64,000 nt of DNA, from NCBI GenBank assembly GCA_030142905.1, contig JASJOG010000211.1, forward strand, positions 248,001 through 312,000, given 5' to 3'. The stretch comes from Heliopora coerulea. Lineage: Eukaryota; Cnidaria; Anthozoa; Scleralcyonacea; Helioporidae. Made by a program: the position numbers and the translations under genes. Shown here piece by piece: positions 54,101 to 59,044 of this stretch (position 1 is its first letter; every line of letters begins with the position of its first letter). The notes beneath the pieces were generated by a model. The model saw nothing but the letters and a program-made list of their open reading frames with translations. It was not told the origin of the DNA and made no database searches.

Positions 54101-57100
54101 TTATCATTCAAAAACCACGACCAGCCGACAGTTTAAAAAAGTATAAAATAAAACATATTCCGAAAAATAAAGACATCTTGGAAAACTCAAGATATGAGTC
54201 AAAACAAGACGAGTATATGAGTCTGTAATATTTGGACTTTATTACAAGGTCATCATCAGACAGAATGATTCACAAAACAAGCCAAGGTCTCTATGAATTT
54301 TATAAATATATTTCTAAAATCATAAAAAATTCATGAGGAAAAGACAAAAGAAAATCATAAACGTACCGGATCTATATATGTGATAAAGATACATGTACCT
54401 TTATACGTGAAGAAGAAATTCAATCAAAGATAAGAAGTACGCGAACGAAACGGAACTATCTAAGTACATTTGGGACCTTAAGGAAAAGGAGAGAGTTTTT
54501 GCTATCAAGTGGGAAATTTTGAAACGGGCTGCGACATATACGATCGGGGCAAGGCGATGCAACCTTTAGTTAGAGGAAAAACTATCCATCTTGAAAGCGG
54601 ACAAAAGAACCCTCTTAAACAAAAGGTCACAGCTTGTGTCGAAATGCCGCCACCAAAACAAATTCAACATCTCTAAATTCAGCCCCGTAGAAGAAAGAAG
54701 TGATGAGTCATCCAGCCTCCCACGCACCATAGCAACGCCACCAATAACAAAAAGGAAAGCCCCACCGGATACCTACTCAGTTGCCTGAAGATCGTGAATA
54801 ACGTGAAACTCGGAGTAGCGACGTGAGGACTCTGTAACATCTCATTGTAAACTAGCTCTACCATAAGGTGTTGAGCACTCTATTGGTTTTCGCAAACACC
54901 GCTTTAGCTCTTTATATATAATATATATAGAGAGAGATTGTTTGTTTTTCAAGTCGGCTGCACCTCGTTCATATTTATGTAATGTTTAAAAAACGAGCAG
55001 TGGTGCTTTATCGGATATAAAACACGAGGCGACAGCCGAGTGTTTTGGGTCCGATAAAGCACGTAATGCGAATTTTTTGAACGGCTTAAAAAACGAAACT
55101 TTTTATGCGCTAATTCCTTACGTAAGTTTGGCAATTTCTGTTTTCTAAGGCAAAAAATATTGAGGAAAATTTGAAGAGAAATTCTGGATAAAGTCACCCG
55201 TGTCTTTATCACATATAAAGACACGACACGGTTATGATTTTCTTTTGTATTTTCCTCATGAATTATTAACGCGTTTTTTAATTATAGGTTGCAAATTACC
55301 AATAACCTTTTACTCAAGTTTCCAAGCTGTCTGCCTGAAGGGGAATATGTCCCATTGCTCACCTCGCTTTATCAGCTACAAATGGATTGCAAAAGGTGCG
55401 AGAACATTACTGATGTATTTTTCTATCAATAATATTGAAACGAGAATTTATATTAAAAAAATAATAATCAATAACAATTCAACATTTTTTATAGTGACAC
55501 TGCGATAAAAAAATCTACTTATTATTATCTTTTTAATAAAAGTAAGGCATCTAATTGGCACGCTTGCATGAAATTAAAACGAACTAATAAACTTTAAGGA
55601 TGAATAGTTTTAGCTTCTTTTCAAAAATTTGATTACGGCTATTAAAGTCACTATATTCACGGGTCTTTGTTAGCGTTAGCAATACATGACGTAAGAAACG
55701 AGTTAGCGAGTTTACATGTTTGAGAAGAATAATAGAATAATTTGAGCCACTATGCTGTCCACTCTCTATCTGTTCAAGAAATATGAAAACCCAGCGGCCA
55801 GTATTCCCTTGATTTTTAGTTCAGCGGTCGGACAAAAACCTTGCCTTGAGTTTACACATACCCGTGGAGCGTAATTACCATCTTTCAGTCCGTTTTCAAT
55901 GTGTCACCGACTCTTTACTTAAATTTTGTATACTCTTCAAATGATCCTATTACTGCCAAAACGTTGAGGATGAAGGTTTTTACTCTTGGAAGCATTTATG
56001 AAAAAAATAGAACCGATACTTGCAGAACTGTAAGGAAATTTACAAAAAATCATGAATGCGAAATAATGAAAAATACGACAATCAAATTTGCAGTGTTGGT
56101 GGGTCTGAAAGAGGCAACTGATATATGGTTGGTCGCCACATCTAAGCCAAATAAGTTACAACCTTAACGTAATGTTACCATAAGTTACAATAGTTTCAGT
56201 GCTGCTTTGTGAATCTGGTCTTACTTGCCGAGTTTGTGAAAAAAAACCTTTATAAAAATTGAAAACGGACTGCTAATAGTGGTAATTAACGCGCTGTGGC
56301 TGAAATTAGACCTTCCAATTTGCTACAACAGCCGATTTGGAAAACGCTCGAAGATACATGATAAATACCATGCAAGGAGGTTTTAATGCATAAAGTAAGT
56401 AATGATTTTTATACCATCTTGCTGTGTTGCTATTACCAAGCAAAAATATCAACAGTGGTTTGGGATATTGTTTAAATTTCACTATTTCACAACCGAAAAC
56501 AAATTTCGTTTACGAACTAGGAGGAGAAGTGAAAAATTAAATACACTACTAAATGAAAGGTCATCACGTGTAATTCTTAGATGTGTAAAAGTTTTGTGAT
56601 GTCTGCTTACGTTCGAAGAATAACATCGCTTTCTCATTCTTTGCTTTTGGATGCGGCTGTATTGGGCGGAACGTACTTGACGGCTCGATGTTCTGTTTTG
56701 AGGTTGACCACTGACCAAAACTGGGAAAAAGTCCGTAGTATTTAGAATACTGGGAACAGTATGCTCGTTAACGCTTATCCGTGAGGTTATGCAGTGTTTC
56801 AATTCTATTTTAGAATCATCCTCAGGAGAACATGAAAAGAGAAAATTCATGAAAATAATCTCTTCATGTTACCCTAAGAATGATTTCTGGAATAGGATCG
56901 AAACACTACACATCCTCACGGATAAGAGTTAAGTTGTCGCGAAAATCTCTCGTGCTCTTAAAGTGGATTAAGGGGACGTTCTGTTTCCAGTTGACTCGAT
57001 AGCTCAATTGGTATTTGGTCGAGCAACAGGCTGGAAATCCGAAGATGCGAGTTGGAATCCCGCTCAAGTCAACTATTACAGATGACTTTAGCTGTGTAAG

Positions 57101-57802
57101 TTAATTCACGAAAATTCTCTCTTCATATCTCCCTGAGGATGATTCTGAAATACGTCGTTAAGTTAACCTAATTGTCGTTACATGAGTACCAGGAAGACAG
57201 AAGCCTATTGAGTTTGACATGCATGTTTTGGGAAAAGGCTCTCTTGTCTTCCTATAGTCGTGATAATGTCATAAGATACTGTTTTTCGCGTTAGTAAATA
57301 TTTCAGTTTCATGTTGGTATTTATACGAAAAACGCAAATGCCCTGGTTCAACTCTATATCGGCTTGTAAGGGCTAAATCGAGTCATTTTAAAGTTTTATA
57401 ACCATATACCAAATAAAAAAAGTTAGGTAGAGAAGCAAAACTCCCCACGCTTGGAATCCCTTGCATCAAAAACACCCTGACACCAAGTAGGGCTAATTTG
57501 TACATTTTTAAATGTGTTGTATATTCTTGTTCACGCCATAGATCAATAGAAACAGAAGAAACAATATAGTTTTTATTTTTGGTGTTCTTAAAGTACGCAT
57601 TTGTTTCAGGCAAGAAACCGTAGCAAGTGTCATGATATGTTTGAAATCTATTGCACTATGTCATGTTCAATTACCAAAAGACAGCGTGGAGACAATGTCC
57701 GCTAAATCAACGTGGAGAAACGTTTGGGTTGCTGCTCTAAGGTGCATTAGCTCTCATGATTTAGAGGATGCAAGTTTTGAACTTCTGGAAAGCATTGTCA
57801 AG
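16236..57802 (+). CDS. ATM: ATM serine/threonine kinase, N-terminal 509 codons (13 exons)
   Basis: ATM is the PI3K-like kinase that signals DNA double-strand breaks. Coding exons: 16236-16307, 21821-22045, 25554-25599, 25826-25993, 29047-29206, 32346-32505, 35040-35144, 36473-36546, 37794-37857, 40553-40607, 49051-49147, 55288-55395, 57610-57802. All introns are GT-AG and all phases join, giving 1527 bases with no stop. The product covers the Tel1/ATM N-terminal (TAN) motif ([10 protein letters not shown], split by intron 1) and the start of the HEAT-repeat solenoid. It aligns colinearly with human ATM residues 1 to about 520. The FAT, kinase and FATC domains lie outside the window. Introns are unusually large (up to 8.4 kb) and filled with transposons. 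No in-frame ATG precedes 16236, and its length to the TAN motif equals that of human ATM. Confidence 0.95.
17312..17380. repeat. Hairpin with decayed hammerhead-like core
   Basis: 17312-17339 and 17353-17380 are imperfect reverse complements (28-bp arms). The minus strand reads CTGATGA, a variable stem and ATGAAAC (17351-17322), resembling the hammerhead core of Penelope-like element ends, but the cleavage-site side does not fit. Confidence 0.4.
17740..18400 (-). pseudogene. 3' part of a LINE reverse-transcriptase ORF
   Basis: Two frames: 18393-18187 reads [20 protein letters not shown] (thumb region of non-LTR reverse transcriptases), and 18102-17740 reads [20 protein letters not shown], then [13 protein letters not shown] and KRAANVILD, the conserved C-terminal tail of CR1/jockey-type LINEs. 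A frameshift separates them. The 5' part is missing, as in most LINE insertions. Confidence 0.8.
18401..20409. other. ATM intron 1, no feature seen
   Basis: A+T-rich sequence with short open frames and no recognisable exon, repeat end or RNA gene. Confidence 0.6.
20410..21161. mobile_element. Tigger/pogo-like MITE
   Basis: The left end CAGTCAAACTTCTCTAATATG and right end (reverse strand CAGTCAAAAAACTTCTATTAT) form imperfect inverted repeats of the CAGTCAA...AT.TGGAC class typical of Tigger/pogo elements. A second inner GTCCGTTGGCCGTATTAGAGA repeats the end sequence. The TA duplication is not preserved and no transposase is present. Confidence 0.6.
21821..22045 (+). CDS. ATM: ATM exon 2 (TAN motif second half)
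   Basis: 75 codons, phase 0 in and out, acceptor TTATGTAG and donor [26 protein letters not shown], then [20 protein letters not shown] aligns with human [20 protein letters not shown] and [20 protein letters not shown]. Confidence 0.95.
22667..23470. mobile_element. Two Penelope-like 3' ends in inverted orientation
   Basis: 22667-22962 and 23138-23470 are diverged reverse complements of each other, facing inward over about 175 bp. The inner parts both encode the same peptide, minus strand [20 protein letters not shown] and plus strand [20 protein letters not shown] with mainly third-base changes, which fits the C-terminal end of a PLE endonuclease ORF (HESLLI..DRP.LN...SIPL). The outer parts carry CTGAAGATG.TTCAAG..GAGCC.GAAC (23343-23370 and 22788-22761), a hammerhead-like core, followed by (ATT)n tails. 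Confidence 0.6.
23471..25553. other. ATM intron 2, remainder
   Basis: No exon, transposon end or RNA gene recognised. Short open frames only. Confidence 0.6.
25554..25599 (+). CDS. ATM: ATM exon 3 (46 bp)
   Basis: [15 protein letters not shown] plus one base; acceptor TTTCCTCCAG, donor GTAAGT. Aligns with human EISSLVKYFIKCANR, and the phase (0 in, 1 out) fits both neighbours. Confidence 0.93.
25826..25993 (+). CDS. ATM: ATM exon 4
   Basis: 168 bases. [20 protein letters not shown], then [20 protein letters not shown] aligns with human PRLKCQELLNYIMDTVKD and [20 protein letters not shown]. Acceptor CTGAAG has a weak tract (TTTTTATTCTGAAG), but phase 1 entry restores an arginine as in human. 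Donor GTAAGT. Confidence 0.93.
26105..26226. mobile_element. piggyBac-like MITE, 122 bp
   Basis: The ends CCCTTTAATGC and GCGTTAAAGGG are inverted repeats, flanked on both sides by TTAA (26101-26104, 26227-26230), the piggyBac target. Interior is T-rich with no coding capacity. Confidence 0.7.
26299..27025. mobile_element. Non-autonomous hAT element, 727 bp
   Basis: Perfect terminal inverted repeats TAGGGGTGCACCGGATA and TATCCGGTGCACCCCTA, with a perfect 8-bp target duplication GAAATTAG (26291-26298, 27026-27033). Subterminal arrays of CCGGCCGGATACCGGAT repeats near both ends are probable transposase-binding sites. No transposase inside. Good preservation suggests recent insertion. Confidence 0.95.
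27529..28238. mobile_element. MITE/foldback with AAGCCTGGTTCACGT ends
   Basis: The left end AAGCCTGGTTCACGTTCAATCA is matched by the reverse complement at the right end (TGATTTTACGTGAACCAGGCTT). The motif TTTTATGTGAA recurs at about 27586, 27731, 28142 and (as TTTTACGTGAA) 28220, with CGGCGA/CTGTCTGC blocks between, so the interior is built from diverged subrepeats. No target duplication or superfamily could be assigned. Confidence 0.65.
28373..28677 (+). repeat. Dispersed repeat family B, copy 1 (about 305 bp)
   Basis: Closely matches 54979-55283 in the same orientation: TAATGTTTA, GGATATAAAACACGAGGCG, TGTTTTGGGTCCGATAAAGC, GACACGG and TTTTCCTCATGAATTATTAA. Fragments lie at 14755-14830 and, inverted, around 54310-54420. 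Spans ATM intron 4. Confidence 0.85.
29047..29206 (+). CDS. ATM: ATM exon 5
   Basis: 160 bases, phase 1 in and 2 out, acceptor TTTTTGTAG and donor [18 protein letters not shown], then [12 protein letters not shown] aligns with human LFSVYFRLYLKP and FLDFFSKAIQCAR. Confidence 0.92.
29207..30517. other. ATM intron 5, no feature seen
   Basis: Unique-looking sequence without recognisable exon or repeat ends. Confidence 0.6.
30518..31480. mobile_element. Tigger/pogo-like non-autonomous element, 963 bp
   Basis: The left end CAGTCAACTCTCGTTATTGC and right end (GGCGAGAGTTGACTG) are inverted repeats flanked by TA on both sides (30516-30517, 31481-31482). The ends are long and contain nested GTCCGTAATAACGAGAGTCC units on both sides. 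Instead of a transposase the interior has one short plus-strand frame (30919-31134). Confidence 0.85.
30919..31134 (+). pseudogene. HIRAN-like fragment inside the Tigger-like element
   Basis: A 71-codon frame reading [20 protein letters not shown], then [18 protein letters not shown]. The spacing of RG..AY, a P.I...L, R.. N..DP.AVAI resembles the HIRAN fold found in HLTF-type proteins and in many invertebrate transposon-associated proteins. The frame ends shortly after, so the domain is incomplete. Similarity judged by eye; it could be chance. Confidence 0.4.
31614..32145 (+). repeat. Dispersed repeat family A, copy 2
   Basis: Same block order as 5530-6110 (see that entry), about 30 percent diverged by eye. 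Located in ATM intron 5. Confidence 0.7.
32346..32505 (+). CDS. ATM: ATM exon 6
   Basis: 160 bases, phase 2 in and 0 out, acceptor AAAATCCAG and donor [24 protein letters not shown], then [15 protein letters not shown] aligns with human ILAALTIFLKTLAVNF and CELGDEILPTLLYIW. Confidence 0.95.
32506..33490. other. ATM intron 6, first part, no feature seen
   Basis: No recognisable exon, repeat end or RNA gene. Short open frames on both strands lack family features. Confidence 0.55.
33500..34167 (-). pseudogene. Decayed ORF with a GRQC cysteine-protease-like motif
   Basis: The minus strand reads [20 protein letters not shown], then [14 protein letters not shown] and [10 protein letters not shown]; after one stop it continues in frame [20 protein letters not shown], then ETLSLN. 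The pattern HGHERF..ISRGRQC..VS..ALL followed by TTD.VD.IL..GD..Y resembles transposon-borne papain-fold/OTU-like or C76-like proteins with a GRQC active-site cysteine. The family assignment is tentative. Stops and frameshifts after 33790 show it is dead. Confidence 0.35.
34168..35039. other. ATM intron 6, last part, no feature seen
   Basis: Unique-looking sequence; ends with a strong pyrimidine tract (about 35006-35036) leading to exon 7. Confidence 0.55.
35040..35144 (+). CDS. ATM: ATM exon 7
   Basis: 35 codons, phase 0 both ends, acceptor TAATTTCAG and donor [24 protein letters not shown] aligns with human EVIIELFQLQIYIHHPKG, with the invariant HHP.G. Confidence 0.94.
35200..35515. repeat. 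Foldback element with long imperfect arms
   Basis: 35326-35396 (TAGCACGATTCCTCGTGCAA onward) and 35409-35488 (ending TTGCACTCGGAACCATGCTA) are reverse complements with some gaps, separated by about 12 bp. The flanks TTTCTCGATTTTGATTGGCT on the left and GCTAATTCTACTCC on the right are probably part of the element. Confidence 0.6.
35753..35923 (+). other. Candidate alternative terminal ATM exon
   Basis: A good acceptor (TTCTGTGTTTTAG) precedes a 56-codon open frame that is in phase with ATM exon 7 (phase 0) and ends with [23 protein letters not shown], then VVLTKCDD and [17 protein letters not shown]. It has no counterpart in human ATM, and the true next exon is at 36473. It could be an isoform end, a transposon scrap or chance. 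Confidence 0.3.
35932..36136. repeat. Long pyrimidine (T/C) tract
   Basis: About 200 bp almost entirely T and C on the plus strand (TTTTTCCCTTTTTCCCTTTT and similar), interrupted by a short GT run near 36020. Confidence 0.85.
36473..36546 (+). CDS. ATM: ATM exon 8
   Basis: 74 bases, phase 0 in and 2 out, acceptor TTTCTTACAG and donor [26 protein letters not shown] aligns with human [20 protein letters not shown]. Confidence 0.92.
37300..37356. repeat. (GGGA)n / (AAAT)n microsatellite
   Basis: GAGAGAGAGGG, (GGGA) units and then (TAAA) units. Confidence 0.85.
37794..37857 (+). CDS. ATM: ATM exon 9
   Basis: 64 bases, phase 2 in and 0 out, acceptor TTTTTTAG and donor [22 protein letters not shown] aligns with human AVKENLIELMADICHQ. 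Confidence 0.95.
37858..38926. other. ATM intron 9, first part, no feature seen
   Basis: A+T-rich sequence with no recognised feature. Confidence 0.6.
38927..39558 (-). mobile_element. Internally deleted Tc1-like element
   Basis: The left end has GGTGGTCAAAAAAAAACTGC and the right end (reverse strand) GGCAGTCAAAAAGAACTGC, with TA next to both ends. The minus strand near 39160-38990 shows the Tc1 transposase helix-turn-helix region in two frames ([17 protein letters not shown], then [20 protein letters not shown] and REAGPNG). The DDE domain is absent. Confidence 0.75.
39559..40552. other. ATM intron 9, last part, no feature seen
   Basis: No exon or repeat end recognised. A poly-pyrimidine stretch and an A run immediately precede exon 10. 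Confidence 0.55.
40553..40607 (+). CDS. ATM: Probable ATM exon 10 (divergent, 55 bp)
   Basis: Acceptor CTAAAAAAAAG and donor GTATGT. Phase 0 in and 1 out, exactly what exons 9 and 11 need. Reads [18 protein letters not shown]; the human counterpart is a divergent SQ-containing linker starting VFNEDTRSLE. The sequence match is weak, so the call rests mainly on phase and position. Confidence 0.55.
40608..42822. other. ATM intron 10, first part, mostly featureless
   Basis: No exon recognised. 42050-42480 is richer in C and G than its surroundings (for example AGGAAGGCCGGCCACCACG near 42140) and may be an unrecognised transposon fragment. Confidence 0.5.
42823..42954. repeat. Small hairpin MITE with 22-bp perfect arms
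   Basis: GTATTTAGAAATCGGAGGAAGA at 42823-42844 and its exact reverse complement at 42933-42954. A third, altered copy (GTATTTAGTAATCAGAGGAAGA) lies at 43010-43031. Confidence 0.75.
43092..43677. mobile_element. MITE-like element with about 75-bp inverted ends
   Basis: 43092-43164 (GAAGCCAAGATGACCGCCCA onward) is an imperfect reverse complement of 43604-43677 (ending GCGGCCATCTTGGTTTC). The same sequences occur at 2555-2870 and 3735-4260, so this is a dispersed family. No transposase inside. Confidence 0.65.
43678..45140. other. ATM intron 10, no feature seen
   Basis: No recognisable exon, RNA gene or transposon end. Confidence 0.5.
45148..45245. repeat. (AATG)n, (CAAA)n and (AAAG)n microsatellites
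   Basis: Three successive tetranucleotide arrays. Confidence 0.9.
45395..46158 (+). pseudogene. PLE reverse transcriptase domain
   Basis: Open frame with the PLE reverse-transcriptase motifs in order: [20 protein letters not shown], then [17 protein letters not shown], the catalytic [27 protein letters not shown] and [14 protein letters not shown]. The YLDD box keeps both aspartates. The upstream TERT-like part of the ORF is missing. The reading stops at 46158 where NLARRI is expected to continue. Confidence 0.88.
46159..46960 (+). pseudogene. PLE linker and GIY-YIG endonuclease remnant
   Basis: In shifted frames: [20 protein letters not shown], then [11 protein letters not shown], a cysteine-bearing [38 protein letters not shown] and FFIKK-like [11 protein letters not shown]. 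This is the tail of PLE reverse transcriptase, the zinc finger, and a GIY-YIG nuclease whose first GIY half is degenerate (a CATGTGTATGTG-type run replaces it near 46680-46700). Confidence 0.75.
46976..47233 (+). mobile_element. tRNA-derived SINE, copy 1
   Basis: A near-consensus A box (TGGCATAGTAG) and perfect B box (GGTTCGACTCC) form a tRNA-like head. Then a body with TTACCTTGGTTACATGT.AGAAGAG and TCCGGGTACTCCGGTTTCCT, and a (TTTACC)n tail. The same body occurs in reverse at 63738-64000, which establishes it as a family. Confidence 0.85.
47324..47359 (+). ncRNA. Decayed hammerhead ribozyme-like motif
   Basis: CTGACGA, a 6-bp stem (GCTACT/AGTAGC) closed by AAAA, then GAAAC and a CGC/GCG mini stem. 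The core matches the hammerhead consensus CUGANGA...GAAA, but no UH cleavage site follows the third stem, so it is probably inactive. It sits where PLEs carry hammerheads. Confidence 0.6.
47444..47511. repeat. (TA)n(CA)n microsatellite
   Basis: TA repeats followed by CA repeats, then TA again next to the mariner insertion. Confidence 0.9.
47513..48073 (+). mobile_element. Internally deleted mariner/Tc1-family element, 561 bp
   Basis: The ends CAGGGTGTCCCAAAAAAATG and (reverse strand) CAAGGTGTCCCAAAAAAATG form inverted repeats of about 43 bp, with TA on both sides. Only the C-terminal part of the transposase remains, in two frames: [20 protein letters not shown] (second catalytic aspartate) and [12 protein letters not shown], then the C-terminal helix to HQFEHLR. 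The N-terminal half is deleted. Confidence 0.88.
48074..48152. repeat. (CA)n then (TG)n microsatellite
   Basis: Tandem CA and TG runs immediately flanking the mariner right end, so the element sits inside one dinucleotide array. Confidence 0.9.
48153..49050. other. ATM intron 10, last part, no feature seen
   Basis: No repeat or exon was recognised before the exon 11 acceptor. Confidence 0.55.
49051..49147 (+). CDS. ATM: ATM exon 11
   Basis: 97 bases, phase 1 in and 2 out, acceptor TTTCATCTTAG and donor [26 protein letters not shown] aligns with human [20 protein letters not shown]. Confidence 0.95.
49190..49700 (-). pseudogene. LINE 3' fragment with restriction-like endonuclease
   Basis: Minus-strand frame 49660-49277: [20 protein letters not shown], then [13 protein letters not shown] and [12 protein letters not shown], ending in [12 protein letters not shown]. 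The RPD...(9-12)...IDVA.P pattern fits the PD-(D/E)xK endonuclease at the C-terminus of R2/R4/Dong-type non-LTR retrotransposons. Upstream reading ([13 protein letters not shown]) is frameshifted. A TTATT-rich stretch at 49190-49210 would be its 3' tail. Confidence 0.75.
50157..50199 (+). ncRNA. Hammerhead ribozyme, consensus core intact
   Basis: Helix I CCCTG (50157-50161) pairs with CAGGG (50195-50199). Core CTGAAGA (50162-50168). Helix II GGCC/GGCC (50169-50172, 50179-50182) with loop ACAGAA. Then GAAA (50183-50186), helix III of two pairs (A-U, C-G) with loop GTAC, and cleavage triplet GTC ending at 50194. All invariant hammerhead positions are present. The very short helix III is the form described for Penelope-like elements and animal retrozymes. 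No PLE ORF lies directly beside it. Confidence 0.75.
50282..51330. other. ATM intron 11, unidentified, higher G+C
   Basis: This stretch is richer in G+C than its flanks and has no recognised ORF. It may be the body of an unrecognised element. TA-rich (ATT)n at 51331-51358 marks the tail of the adjacent LINE. Confidence 0.45.
51469..52836 (-). pseudogene. LINE C-terminal region: thumb, CCHC knuckle, endonuclease
   Basis: A 455-residue open stretch. After the thumb region ([28 protein letters not shown]) comes the knuckle [15 protein letters not shown] (CX2CX7HX4C). Then the nuclease core [52 protein letters not shown] and LLGIARIL. These match the 49277-49660 fragment, so two copies of the same family are present in this intron. 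The frame breaks just upstream of 52836 where it should join the reverse transcriptase. Confidence 0.85.
52850..53965 (-). pseudogene. LINE reverse transcriptase domain
   Basis: [14 protein letters not shown] opens the domain; then [64 protein letters not shown] and [11 protein letters not shown]. The last is the catalytic box, normally YMDDLKLF, here with the first aspartate replaced by glutamate, so it is inactive. About 90 bp inserted near 53600-53690 (a (TTA)n tail plus T run) keeps the frame open but splits the fingers region. Confidence 0.85.
54185..54420 (-). repeat. Inverted fragment of repeat family B with hammerhead-like trace
   Basis: On the minus strand this reads TTTATCACATATATAG, then TTTATGATTTTCTTTTGTCT and TTTTCCTCATGAATT, the tail of repeat family B. 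Further along the minus strand is CTGATGATGACCTTG...AAAGTCCAAA, a decayed hammerhead-like core. Confidence 0.55.
54421..54786 (+). pseudogene. PLE GIY-YIG C-terminal fragment
   Basis: Reads [20 protein letters not shown], then [20 protein letters not shown] and [30 protein letters not shown]. This TELSKY.W.LK...F.IKW.I..RA..Y..G..RC.LC..EK..I pattern is the C-terminal half of the GIY-YIG endonuclease of Penelope-like elements. One in-frame TAG replaces the expected cysteine after RCNL. It is 5'-truncated and ends at TYSVA-stop. Confidence 0.75.
54780..54823 (+). ncRNA. Hammerhead ribozyme-like motif at a PLE 3' end
   Basis: Core CTGAAGA (54785-54791), short stem CGT/ACG, GAAAC (54805-54809), helix III ACT/AGT with loop CGG, and cleavage triplet GTA. 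Helix I GTTGC pairs with GCGAC (one G-U). Helix II is weak because the pair next to the core is U-U. It overlaps the stop codon of the PLE GIY-YIG frame, the position reported for PLE hammerheads. Confidence 0.6.
54979..55283 (+). repeat. Dispersed repeat family B, copy 2, next to ATM exon 12
   Basis: Nearly collinear with 28373-28677 along its whole length. Its last bases (AACGCGTTTTTTAATT) lie four bases before the acceptor of ATM exon 12 (AG at 55286-55287), so it supplies the pyrimidine tract of a conserved exon. Confidence 0.85.
55288..55395 (+). CDS. ATM: ATM exon 12
   Basis: 108 bases, phase 2 in and 2 out, acceptor AATTATAG and donor [26 protein letters not shown], then [10 protein letters not shown] aligns with human [20 protein letters not shown] and SPLLMILSQL. 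Confidence 0.93.
55396..56795. other. ATM intron 12, first part, no feature seen
   Basis: No recognisable exon or transposon end. Confidence 0.55.
56796..56825 (-). ncRNA. Hammerhead-like core, decayed
   Basis: Minus strand CTGAGGA, stem GATTCT/AGAATT and GAAAC; no UH cleavage site follows. A related CTGAGGATGATTCTGAAA lies on the plus strand at about 57134. Confidence 0.4.
56993..57070 (+). repeat. tRNA-like sequence (probable SINE head or tRNA pseudogene)
   Basis: 78 nt with acceptor arms GACTCGA/TCAAGTC (six of seven pairs), D stem GCTC/GAGC with loop AATTGG..., A box TAGCTCAATTGG and a B box GTTGGAATC that differs from consensus at one base. The anticodon stem does not fold properly and the T stem has a mismatch, so it is not called a functional tRNA. 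Confidence 0.5.
57610..57802 (+). CDS. ATM: ATM exon 13 (last in window)
   Basis: 193 bases, phase 2 in and 0 out, acceptor TTGTTTCAG and donor [20 protein letters not shown], then [14 protein letters not shown] and FELLESIVK aligns with human TPYVLRCLTEVALC, WNKIWCITFRGISS and FGLLGAIIQ. The next exon is beyond the window or hidden in the transposon-filled intron; none was found. Confidence 0.94.
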
Positions 57803-58769
57803 GTAACCTACGGATAAGTTATATGAAATGTCGTTTGAAAAAATATTACTTTAGTTGGTGTGGACATGTGTAGATCGGAATGATTTTACAGTGCGACCCA
57901 CGGTATTAGTTTTGTAAGAGTTTTTGCAGTAGATATTCTAAATAAGCAGCATTATTCATGAAAATTTGAGAATTTTGTTTGAAAATTGTGGAAACATCGT
58001 TGCAATGTTTACATTTCATATTGGTCACGTGATTAAAAAATCCAGACGTTCCTCTATAAAAGAAGTGATCCACTGTATTAGTTTCAAAAATCAATAATCA
58101 CGATCTGACGTCGTAAGGACTTGAACGAAGGTGAGAAAAATATTATCATAAAAGAAATAGCTAAGGGTACAACAGCCGAAGCTATTGCTGAAAAAATAAA
58201 TCGCCATGTTGTGACAGTCAAAAGATTTTTGAAAAATCCCTCCAAGAGGAACCTCGATCTGATTGTGGAGTTTTGAAATCGGTAACAAAGCGAGATATGA
58301 ACCGATTGAAGAGAAGTGTCCGTAGAATGCCTGGAGCCACAAGTGTAAGAATTTTCGAAGAGGCTGGTCTACCAGATGTTGCAAAAACCACCTGTAATCG
58401 TCTCCTTGGGAAGATGGCTGCGATCAAGAGTCCGGATAAAAGACCTCCCTTGACCTCAAGGCACAAACGTTTGCGTCTGGATTGGGCCAAGAAATGCATG
58501 AAAACTGACATGAAGTTTGTCCTCTTCATCGATGAGTCGAGAGCTACATTAGACGGTCCTGATGGCTGGACTAAAGGTTGGGTGTATATCGGTGAGCAGG
58601 ATCCCACGAGGCTGAGGCGTCAACAAGTAGGTGGAGGTGTGATGATTTGGGCTGGTATCATTGGAGATGAATTCCAAGGCGCGGAGGTCCAGTGTAGATA
58701 GCTTCGATAAAACAGCGGCGTTCTTGGGGTTATTACATTATCTAAAATATAGAAAACAAGCTTCTCGAC

Positions 58770-58794
58770 GTTTCGAGCGAAGGCCCTTCGTCCG
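58770..58794 (-). ncRNA. Decayed hammerhead-like core of the inserted PLE
   Basis: Minus strand CGGACGA, stem GGGC/GCTC with loop CTTC, CGAAAC, then GTCGAG. The invariant U of CUGANGA is changed to G. Position downstream of the GIY-YIG frame fits a PLE hammerhead. Confidence 0.45.
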
Positions 58795-59044
58795 GAGATT
58801 AGTAGCATGGAATACATAAAAACACGTGGGCTTTTATAGTAAAACTAAAAAAGTGTGTCACGTAACAAAAATGAACCAATAGAATGAATGCGGTCAAAAC
58901 AAACACAAAACAATGAAAGAGTAAAGCACATGACAAATTATATGTGAAACTGGACAGCAAAAGGGACGAAAAATAGTGCGTGATAGAAAATAATAATGTG
59001 GGATGGCGAAGGAAGGTGAGATGATGAAATGAAGCGTATTGAGA

